A stretch of 64,000 nt of DNA from Craspedostauros australis (lineage: Eukaryota; Bacillariophyta; Bacillariophyceae; Mastogloiales; Achnanthaceae): the NCBI GenBank assembly GCA_026770025.1, contig JAMXDE010000015.1:434001-498000 (forward strand). The letters run 5' to 3'. The notes beneath the pieces were generated by a model. It was not told the DNA's origin, searched no databases, and saw nothing but the letters and a program-made list of their open reading frames with translations. The translations under genes were made by a program, and so were the position numbers. Numbering within the stretch: the stretch's first letter is position 1; each line of letters starts with the position of its first letter. Of this stretch, positions 57,601 to 64,000 are shown piece by piece.

Positions 57601-59661
57601 CCCACCCAGACTCAAGCACCAAGCAGTGAACCATCGGCTGCATCAGCAGCACCATCCACAGTACCATCACAACGTCCATCGGCTGAAGAGTCCGCCCATC
57701 CCACCCAGACTCAAGCACCAAGCAGTGAACCATCGGCTGCATCAGCAGCACCATCCACAGTACCATCACAACGTCCATCGGCTGAAGAGTCCGCCCATCC
57801 CACCCAGACTCAAGCACCAAGCAGTGAACCATCCGCTGCATCGGCAACACCATCCACAGTACCATCACAACGTCCATCGGCTGAGGAGTCCGCCCATCCC
57901 ACCCAGACTCAAGCACCAAGCAGTGAACCATCGGCTGCATCAGCCGTACCATCCTCTGCGCCATCACAACGTCCATCGGCTCAAGGATCTGCTGACCCAA
58001 CTCAAAGTCAAGCACCAAGCAGTGAACCATCGGCTACATCAGCAGCACCATCCACAGCACCATCACAACGTCCATCGGCTGAAGAGTCCGCCCATCCCAC
58101 CCAGACTCAAGCACCAAGCGCCAAGCCATCGGCTGCATCGGCAGCACCATCCTCTGCGCCATCACAAAGTCCATCGGCTGAAGGATCTGCTGACCCAACT
58201 CAAAGTCAAGCACCAAGCAGTGAACCATCGGCTGCATCGGCAACACCATCCACAGCACCATCTCAGAGTCCAACAGCTGAGGAGTCTGCCCATCCCACCC
58301 AGACTCAAGCACCAAGCAGTGAACCATCGGCTATATCAGCCGTACCATCCTCTGCGCCATCACAACGTCCATCGGCTGAAGAGTCCGCCCATCCCACCCA
58401 GACTCAAGCACCAAGCGCCAAGCCATCGGCTACATCGGCAGCACCATCCACATCACCATCACAACGTCCATCAGCTGAAGCGTCCGCCCATCCCACCCAG
58501 ACTCAAGCACCAAGCAGTGAACCATCGGCTGCATCGGTAGCACCATCCTCTGCGCCATCACAAAGTCCATCGGCTGAAGAGTCCGCCCATCCCACCCAGA
58601 CTCAAGCACCAAGCGCCAAGCCATCGGCTACATCGGCAGCACCATCCACATCACCATCACAACGTCCATCAGCTGAAGCGTCCGCCTATCCCAGCCAGAC
58701 TCAAGCACCAAGCAGTGAACCATCGGCTGCATCGGTAACACCATCCACAGTACCATCACAACGTCCGACAGCTGAGGAGTCCGCCCATCCCACCCAGACT
58801 CAAGCACCAAGCAGTGAACCATCGGCTGCATCAGCAGCACCGTCCACAGCACCATCACAACGTCCAACAGCTGAAGAGTCCGCCCATCCCACCCAGACTC
58901 AAGCACCAAGCGCCAAGCCATCGGCTGCATCGGCAGCACCATCCTCTGCGCCATCACAAAGTCCATCGGCTGAAGAGTCCGCCCATCCCACCCAGACTCA
59001 AGCACCAAGCGCCAAGCCATCGGCTACATCGGCAGCACCATCCACATCACCATCACAACGTCCATCAGCTGAAGCGTCCGCCCATCCCACCCAGACTCAA
59101 GCACCAAGCAGTGAACCATCGGCTGCATCGGTAATACCATCCACAGTACCATCACAACGTCCGACAGCTGAGGAGTCCGCCCATCCCACCCAGACTCAAG
59201 CACCAAGCAGTGAACCATCGGCTGCATCAGCAGCACCGTCCACAGCACCATCACAACGTCCAACAGCTGAAGAGTCCGCCCATCCCACCCAGACTCAAGC
59301 ACCAAGCGTGACGCCTTCGGGTGTTACATCAACTACTCCGTCAAGCTTGCCGACCCTCGTACCTGAGATATCCGAAGACCCATCAAATCGCCCGTCCTCT
59401 GCCCCTTCACAACTTGATGCCTTCACACTTTCACCAGAAATGTCACCATCGAGTTGCGGCCTTCCCTGTGGGGCTGACATCAGTTCAGAAAGCAGGCAAC
59501 TGGTCTGTACCGTCAGCACCAGCAGGCAAAGATGCAAGTTTGCCTCATCGGGACTCACTACCCGCGAAGCATGTGGATGTTGTTCTGGCACATACGTCGA
59601 TTCGCCGGCTTGCCGTGCCTCGAACACGCCCGCTGAATACGCAGCAAACTGTTGCGTATGA
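27698..59661 (+). CDS. Giant membrane-anchored Pro/Ser/Thr-rich repeat protein (mucin- or adhesin-like), three exons
   Basis: Proposed exons 27698-27936, 28249-29943 and 30104-59661, about 31.5 kb coding or 10,500 residues. ATG 27698 has A at -3 (ACCATGA). Exons 1-2 encode a polar, acidic region ending in a hydrophobic Gly-rich segment (29594-29670) followed by KRIR. Exon 3 starts with an Ala/Gly/Val-rich hydrophobic stretch (30126-30330), then an ectodomain of about 200 residues with Cys and several N-glycosylation sequons (NWT, NQT, NTT, NLT, NAT). Next come a degenerate Pro/Thr linker, arrays A-D and a 10-Cys C-terminus. The design suggests a surface or wall-associated stalk held in the membrane at its N-terminal side. 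The frame is interrupted about six times in the arrays (near 40153, 41447, 42676, 42827, 42945-43045 and 53096). These could be consensus errors in repeats or real damage. Frame-consistent unit lengths on both sides favour one gene. Function is inferred from composition only. Confidence 0.7.
27937..28248 (+). other. Intron 1 of the giant gene
   Basis: Donor GTACGT follows a phase 2 exon end. No AG occurs between about 28015 and 28223. The first two AGs after this tract (28223-28224 and 28247-28248) are both in the right phase to join the downstream open frame; the second is a CAG and is preferred. Without splicing, the upstream frame stops at 28034-28036, and the downstream frame has no ATG near its beginning. 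Confidence 0.7.
29944..30103 (+). other. Intron 2 of the giant gene
   Basis: A consensus donor, GTAAGT, overlaps the apparent stop codon at 29945-29947. The preceding exon ends in phase 2. The next AG after an AG-free tract of about 110 nt is AAATAG at 30102-30103, which restores exactly the frame of the downstream 3,384-codon ORF. The alternative AG at 30109-30110 would give the wrong frame. Confidence 0.75.
30126..30945 (+). other. Hydrophobic anchor plus small ectodomain of the giant protein
   Basis: The Ala/Gly/Val-rich segment is long enough for one or two membrane passes. It is followed by a Cys-containing domain (TCDSN, LQCNELFERS, VSCRRPKC) with an NWT sequon and, after NQT/NTT sites, a predicted globular tail up to about residue pair NNATAS. 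A Cys-bearing domain ahead of a Pro/Ser stalk is a layout I associate with diatom surface proteins, but I cannot name a domain. Confidence 0.5.
30946..31544 (+). repeat. Degenerate Pro/Thr/Ser linker before array A
   Basis: Irregular QPTFPPS and APTxSPT-type motifs without a fixed period. These may be old, diverged repeat units next to the homogenised array. Confidence 0.7.
31545..38629 (+). repeat. Array A: 156-bp (52-residue) tandem repeat, about 46 copies
   Basis: The marker TCGGCCAAC recurs at exact 156 bp steps from 31601 to 38621, i.e. 45 periods. Units contain QPSDRPTSAP and PTEDDGSD and differ almost only at a few fixed synonymous sites plus the VTS/VTG alternative. One unit near 35983 has Thr for Pro. 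The frame is intact throughout. Confidence 0.97.
38630..48145 (+). repeat. Array B: 111-bp (37-residue) tandem repeat, about 86 copies
   Basis: Units contain PSQAPSSEESIHPTASQAPS followed by DDPTNASASPS. A 9-12 bp Ser/Pro segment varies (CAGTCA or TCTTCA forms, or absent). Period checked over 20 units: 2,220 bp between 43561 and 45781. Five of the six frame breaks of the gene fall in this array, between 40153 and 43045. The NAS tripeptide in each unit is a potential N-glycosylation site. Confidence 0.96.
42945..43045 (+). other. Degenerate patch inside array B
   Basis: About 100 bp in which the repeat is recognisable but carries many substitutions and indels, unlike the near-identical units on either side. 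It contains stops in more than one frame. It could be a poorly resolved stretch of the assembly or a real scar. Confidence 0.7.
48146..48925 (+). repeat. Diverged PSxxPS linker between arrays B and C
   Basis: About 260 codons of PS(A/G)xPS(S/x)-type motifs, including repeated VPT and GVPS steps, each unit different from the next. In contrast with the flanking arrays there is no recent homogenisation here. Confidence 0.8.
48926..55740 (+). repeat. Array C: 78-bp (26-residue) tandem repeat, about 87 copies
   Basis: Units read (A/T)PSG(E/K)ESAYPS followed by either TGPSSSATPSTS, TGPSSSGAPSSS or GAPSSSGAPSSS, then PSQ. These variants recur in ordered groups, giving a higher-order structure. One 2-nt frame change occurs near 53096 at a hybrid between the two variant types. 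The array decays into diverged units after about 55660. Confidence 0.95.
55741..56271 (+). repeat. Diverged Pro/Ser linker between arrays C and D
   Basis: PS-rich, with individually different units, including EHPS and YPS motifs related to the arrays. The frame is open. Confidence 0.75.
56272..59310 (+). repeat. Array D: 99-bp (33-residue) tandem repeat, about 31 copies
   Basis: Units contain PSQRPSAEESAHPTQTQAPS and SEPSA(A/T)SA. From about 56648 to 57538 the pattern repeats with a 297 bp (three-unit) higher-order period. Toward the 3' end units are more diverged, with AKPS replacing SEPS in several. Confidence 0.95.
59311..59661 (+). other. Cys-rich C-terminal domain of the giant protein
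   Basis: After a short Ser/Pro tail, the last 70 or so residues hold ten cysteines, including CGLPC, CGCC and the terminal CCV. The even number and spacing suggest a disulfide-bonded head at the end of the stalk. No hydrophobic GPI-type tail follows. I do not recognise the fold. Confidence 0.75.
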
Positions 59662-60593
59662 GAATGATTGTTTAGAAGAACGATCGAGACATACGTATGC
59701 AGCAACAGCACACGGGCCCACCCGTAGTACAGAGCAACGCTCCACCATCGCCCACTCTTATTTGTGTTTCATTGGGCTTCAACTTCCATCGTGTTCCAGA
59801 ATTGTCAAGACCAAGGCAAATCAATTTTGAATCGATAGCTGCTGTAATATAATAGTTTCATTAAGTATATATTAAGTATGAGACACTCTTTTTCGGTATC
59901 GCTGGTACTCTGATCTCGTCCTCGAGTGCGGACAGTGTTGTTCCAGTGATCATGCCTGGATTATTTCACAAGGTGTGCCAATTGATGCGCTTGGCTTCCG
60001 TGCTTCGTTCCAGTCTGACAGGATTAGACAAGATGGAGTGTCGGCATTCTGCTTGTGTCATCCCTCGACGTGAGTCGAGCACGAGATGTTCATGCCGAGC
60101 AAACTGTAAAACTACCCCCGGAAGCACCATCATCGATGAGGATAGAGACGACCGCCACATCTGAAGAGAGTCAGCGAATCGCGCGCACCCCCAACTTCGT
60201 TCCGGTCGACCCACTCCCTTTCCAGCCTAATGCGCAAAACATTGAATGGTGACAGTTCCCGTGGAGTTGAAATCGGTTTGTGAACCAAAGGCACATTAAA
60301 CGTCTGGGTTCCTGCCTATCAATACTCTCAACTCGTACTCGATCATTTTGGGGCTCGCCGGCGTGATTGCATTCGTTTGTGGGCGTGGGTGTGCTAGTAG
60401 TGGCAGCACCATGTTTACGTGTGTACAAGACCAGACTAGTGATCCTATAAATTCTTCCTTCGAACACGTGTAGGTAACAGCTGGCATCGCATGTTGCACT
60501 TGGTGTGCGTGAGCATGCTGAAGCTTCTATGCAGTTCTCACCGTTAGCCTCAACGAGCGTTCTTTCCAAAGCGTATGATGTTTTCGCAAAAGG
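59662..60593. other. Intergenic region between convergent genes
   Basis: About 930 bp with no recognised gene, holding the 3' UTRs of the giant gene (+) and the DUF3684-like gene (-). An AT-rich stretch lies around 59840-59880. Confidence 0.6.
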
Positions 60594-63500
60594 TTATAGG
60601 GTGGCAAAAACAGCCGCAAGTTTGGGCAAAAAATGCGCCGCGTAGCTCTCCGTGTAAAATCCGTGCTCCTTGTTGTGGGCAGACACGATGTGATGGGCCA
60701 ACTCGTGCGCAAAGACCACGTACCAGTACGAGTAACATGCTTGGCTCTGGTGTTGGTCTTGCAAGTAATGCAATGCATGGTAGAAGCGAATGTTAAAGTG
60801 AAGTGCTCGGTTGGAGTTGAATGCAATCGTCCCACCAGTTGGGTCGTGGAAGATAGCTGCGGCTGCCATTTTGATGCCGTACACCTCGCATAGACGCCCA
60901 ATCACGACGGCGAAACTCTCGATGACCTCCGGGTTGTTTCGGAGAAAGGCCTCGGACGATTGGTGCTGGCGCGCCGAAAACACCTGGATATTGTTGCGTG
61001 CTCGGCCATTTGGGTTCGAGGTGACGAACGGCTTCAAGTTCTTTCCGGAGATCACCTCGCAAGCGTTGCCGCGATCGAGTCCTTCTGGAACGGCGATCTG
61101 TGTATCCGGAGACTTGATCCCTGCTCGATTCACTGCGTTGGATTGACCGGCGGTGCGTTCCAGCATCCTCTCCATATTGGTTTGAAGGGAAGCGTCTCGC
61201 TGTGGTGTGGAATGGGCGGTCGGGTCTCCGGCGGCATTGCCTGTGGCAGGGGCTGCCATCCCGCCCGCGGTCGTTGCGTTCGGCGTCTTCGCCCGATTCC
61301 CCACAGACCCAGATGTCAACGAACCGGCATTCTCAGCTGCCTTTCCCAGCGTGCTGTTCCGAAGTCCTCCAAATGCACGCGCGAGCCGCTTCGAGCCGAA
61401 GACTTTGCTTCTGCTGTCAGACGACTTTACTGAGCTGCTGTCGTCAACGTCGTTCTTGCGATGTTTCTTGGTCTGGTCCTCACGTGGGTATCCTTCGGTT
61501 GCCATGATCTCAGCAATCACACGGAGGTCATCAAGAGTGGGATTGGGGCCCAACCGCTTTCTCAGATAGTCCTCGTCTGCGTCGGGGAACATCTGTTTCA
61601 GAACTCTCACGTGTTCATCCTGGCCCATTGGCTGCTGCTCTCCGTCGTCTGCTTTGTCGCTCTTGTTGTGTTTGATGGGGGCAGGAGTTGAGGTTGAGGT
61701 TGAGTTCGAGGTTTTGGACGTGGCTGCGTCTTGTCCTCCCGATGCAACGTTGCTTTGGTGCGGAGTAGCGCCTGGTGGCGCTTCCGGTGGAAGCTGGGCC
61801 ATCGTCCCTTTGCCACGCAATGGGGCTCTCGCTGACTCGGATGTCGGTTCATGCGGATCGCTCGAACGCGAAGGTTTGTCCTTCATGGACGGAAGAGCGA
61901 TGGGGGTGACTGCTTGCGCCTTCTTCTCGATGGGAGCCGGCTTTGGTTGAATGATTCTGTCCACCGGAAATCCTCTGGCGCGCAGCTGCTCGAGCGGCGC
62001 ATCCAGCAGGGAGCTGATGAAGAAGGCATCTTCCAGTTGGCAACGTTTTAGTATCAGTTCACCGATCGCATATCCCACATCGAACCAGTCGAAGTCTTTT
62101 GTGATGTACAGCACGTTCTTGTTTCGGTTGCCAATCCCCTTCACTGGCAACGCGCAGCATGTGGTTGGTTTCATTCGCACGGATTTTCCCAACGAGAAAA
62201 TGACCTTGAGCTCCTTGGCCTCGCAGATTCGTAGGTTTTTGTCGGTGTCCAGGATTGCAGCCGCCTTGTCTACCAATGGTCTTGACGTGATGCTCGTTGA
62301 GACAAGCAAAGGGCTGCGCTCGCGAAGGCATTTCTTGAGAGTGAGGATTAGCTTGGTCTTGTCGAGAGGACTTTCGCCAACAACGTCGAAGCGTTTCTTC
62401 ACCTCCTTGGAAATGTGCTTCGATCCGATCGTAGTGTAAAACTCTTCCAGATCAGATTCATGGGGTGCCTGCTTGACGGGGAACATCCTACCGAAGAAGG
62501 AATTGTCCACAATGTAAATGTCCTCCGCTTTGGCCAGCTGGAATTGGGTGGCTTGTCCTGGCGCTTCCTCGCCGGCCTTGTCTTTCTTTTCTTCGCCAGG
62601 CGTAGGCTCGTTGGCGCGGTCCATGGTGTAAGCAAGCAGGAATGGAGTCTGCCGCATCTCCTGTGTGACGCGGGAGAATGGAGGATCCGCAGCGATGCGT
62701 CGGAGCACAAGCTTGTACTTGTCTTCGCCCATTCTCAATACCTTCTGGGGTGAATCCAGCACCAGCCGTAGCAAGTCTTTGGCGGACGCCTCGTGCCTAA
62801 CACCGGCCGCCGCCAAGAACGGGCTGAAGCTGATCATGGGGAAGAGTGCTTCGTGGAAGTTATGCTTGTCGTTGGAGTGCTCTGATGCGGAGGAGTTGTG
62901 GAAGAACACTTGCTCACTGCTGTACCAGATGATCTTGCTTGTCGTCGCGTTCTTTTCTAGCACTGGGATGAAGGCTCGCTTTCGCAGCGGCGACAGCATG
63001 GATGCGTTCATGTCCGAACACCTGGAGGAGAGGTATGCAAAGAGCTTGTCGAATGTTTGAATGAGGTGTTGCTGCAGCGCTTCGTCCAACGGCTTGTCGC
63101 TCAGCTGCGCTTTGGCCTTGTTCGTGAGGTTTTGGAATTGCTGGATGCAAGCCGTGGGCGACGGATCTTGCACTATTTCAAAGCGGTTGGCAAAGAGAGA
63201 CAAACGGTCCTTGCCCAACAAAGCTTCGTCGAGGATAGGGAAACCCATGACACCGCATTGCTGCGACGCACAGCAATGGATGGGTGAGTAGAAGACGCCT
63301 TCCTCACGCTTTTGCTCGATCGGGTTATCCACGACGCAAGGCATGATCTTCAGCGACGCTCGCTGCTGCTTAGTCAATCGTTTGCTGTACATGGTCGCGT
63401 AGGTGCCGGAATACTGCTTCAGCTCGCCAGCTACGAAATCAAGGCAGGAAATTTTTGCTTTGTCGTCCTTGATTATGTTCGACACGCAATGTAAGACGTC

Positions 63501-64000
63501 CAACAACGGAGGGACATCTTGGACACCAAGCTCTTGAACCAGAAATTTCCCATTCACAGAGCTGTCGGTCAATTCTTCGTCTGGCCACTGCAGCAGACGG
63601 ATGATGCCTGTTTCTGCCAGGTGGCGGTATTGCTTGTTCTTTGGTATGTACAGCTCATGGGGTGCAAACATCCGGCTCGCGTCGTTTTCGCAAGGTAGGT
63701 AGGAGCTGGTTTGCAACTTCGTCAGATCTTGCTTGGAGTACACAGCGGAGCGCAGGTACTCCACGAGTGGCTTTGGATTGGTGCTCCATTGCAGTGTTTC
63801 CAGGTTGGTAAACAAGAAGTCGATGGAAACGGACTCGCGAACACCGAGCGCGATACAGAATTGTTCGGAAAGGATGCCCTTTGCAAAGTACCGAGCCGCC
63901 ACCTTCCGGAAATGGTCGCCATCGATCTCGGAGAAGGCCTTGAGTTCCGCAGATGGGAGGTAGAGATCAATAGGGCGGTCCGCGACGATGGCCGTGGTGG
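60594..64000 (-). CDS. DUF3684-like / Hsp90-like ATPase family protein with CUE-like and HExxH domains (5' end outside window)
   Basis: The frame is open from the right edge to TAA at 60594-60596, at least 1,134 residues. The first in-window start candidate at 63902 is GTG, and coding continues upstream (ADRPIDLYLPS...), so the N-terminus is missing. In this family an Hsp90-type (GHKL) ATPase precedes DUF3684; it would lie off the window. Visible parts in order: the DUF3684-like body (about 64000-62000, with ALGVRES, CLDFVAGEL and VMGFPILDEALL); a Ser/Lys/Pro-rich linker; a CUE-like ubiquitin-binding motif with QMFPDADEDYLRKRL (about 61484-61622); a second low-complexity linker; and a C-terminal domain with HELAHH (60690-60707) followed by a further His in HNKEHGFYTES, as in zinc metallopeptidase-like tails. 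A chaperone or protein-quality-control role is plausible from the family but not established. Confidence 0.72.
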   Translation of the reverse strand, partial: TTAIVADRPIDLYLPSAELKAFSEIDGDHFRKVAARYFAKGILSEQFCIALGVRESVSIDFLFTNLETLQWSTNPKPLVEYLRSAVYSKQDLTKLQTSSYLPCENDASRMFAPHELYIPKNKQYRHLAETGIIRLLQWPDEELTDSSVNGKFLVQELGVQDVPPLLDVLHCVSNIIKDDKAKISCLDFVAGELKQYSGTYATMYSKRLTKQQRASLKIMPCVVDNPIEQKREEGVFYSPIHCCASQQCGVMGFPILDEALLGKDRLSLFANRFEIVQDPSPTACIQQFQNLTNKAKAQLSDKPLDEALQQHLIQTFDKLFAYLSSRCSDMNASMLSPLRKRAFIPVLEKNATTSKIIWYSSEQVFFHNSSASEHSNDKHNFHEALFPMISFSPFLAAAGVRHEASAKDLLRLVLDSPQKVLRMGEDKYKLVLRRIAADPPFSRVTQEMRQTPFLLAYTMDRANEPTPGEEKKDKAGEEAPGQATQFQLAKAEDIYIVDNSFFGRMFPVKQAPHESDLEEFYTTIGSKHISKEVKKRFDVVGESPLDKTKLILTLKKCLRERSPLLVSTSITSRPLVDKAAAILDTDKNLRICEAKELKVIFSLGKSVRMKPTTCCALPVKGIGNRNKNVLYITKDFDWFDVGYAIGELILKRCQLEDAFFISSLLDAPLEQLRARGFPVDRIIQPKPAPIEKKAQAVTPIALPSMKDKPSRSSDPHEPTSESARAPLRGKGTMAQLPPEAPPGATPHQSNVASGGQDAATSKTSNSTSTSTPAPIKHNKSDKADDGEQQPMGQDEHVRVLKQMFPDADEDYLRKRLGPNPTLDDLRVIAEIMATEGYPREDQTKKHRKNDVDDSSSVKSSDSRSKVFGSKRLARAFGGLRNSTLGKAAENAGSLTSGSVGNRAKTPNATTAGGMAAPATGNAAGDPTAHSTPQRDASLQTNMERMLERTAGQSNAVNRAGIKSPDTQIAVPEGLDRGNACEVISGKNLKPFVTSNPNGRARNNIQVFSARQHQSSEAFLRNNPEVIESFAVVIGRLCEVYGIKMAAAAIFHDPTGGTIAFNSNRALHFNIRFYHALHYLQDQHQSQACYSYWYVVFAHELAHHIVSAHNKEHGFYTESYAAHFLPKLAAVFATL

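Noticed and set aside
31545-59310. CRISPR array or satellite DNA
   Set aside because: Units are contiguous with no unique spacers, every unit length is a multiple of three, and one frame encodes a consistent Pro/Ser/Thr protein, so these are coding minisatellites.

Overview
The window looks like nuclear DNA of a stramenopile, most likely a diatom, although an oomycete-like or labyrinthulid relative cannot be excluded. The evidence is: few GT-AG introns of about 160-310 nt; a stramenopile/fungal-type chitin synthase; a Tc1/mariner transposase close to the DD39D class known from plants, oomycetes and diatoms; and a giant membrane-anchored protein with Pro/Ser/Thr stalk repeats of the kind common in diatoms. 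The taxonomic call is inference.

Layout. (1) 1-2763 (+): a multi-membrane-span chitin synthase with one intron; its 5' end may lie outside the window. (2) 3542-8842 and 21449-26748: two direct-orientation copies of one 5.3 kb mariner-like DNA transposon. Each has 52-53 bp terminal inverted repeats, TA target duplications and a 747-residue transposase ORF. They differ visibly by one T in a homopolymer and sit in unrelated flanking DNA, so they are independent recent insertions. (3) 8845-13750: no recognisable gene. (4) 13751-19030 (-): an unrecognised, low-complexity protein of about 1,690-1,760 residues with three RPDVWV motifs and four (R/K)x(W/Y)x(I/V)(K/T)R motifs, most followed by acidic runs. 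(5) 27698-59661 (+): one giant gene, reconstructed here as three exons. It would encode about 10,500 residues: an acidic N-terminal region, two hydrophobic segments, a small ectodomain, four homogenised repeat arrays (units 156, 111, 78 and 99 bp; about 46, 86, 87 and 31 copies) and a Cys-rich C-terminus. The reading frame is broken at about six places inside the arrays. (6) 60594-64000 (-), running off the right edge: a DUF3684/Hsp90-like-ATPase-family protein with a CUE-like domain and a C-terminal HExxH metallopeptidase-like motif.

Functional reading. Chitin synthase and the giant stalked protein are both plausible cell-surface or wall-building products, but nothing in the sequence links their regulation. 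The transposon pair brackets the RPDVWV gene as 5.3 kb direct repeats 12.6 kb apart, a substrate for deletion. The most unusual item is the giant gene. Arrays B, C and D are built from variants of one PSQxPSxEES(I/A)(H/Y)P cassette, which suggests repeated amplification from one ancestral unit.
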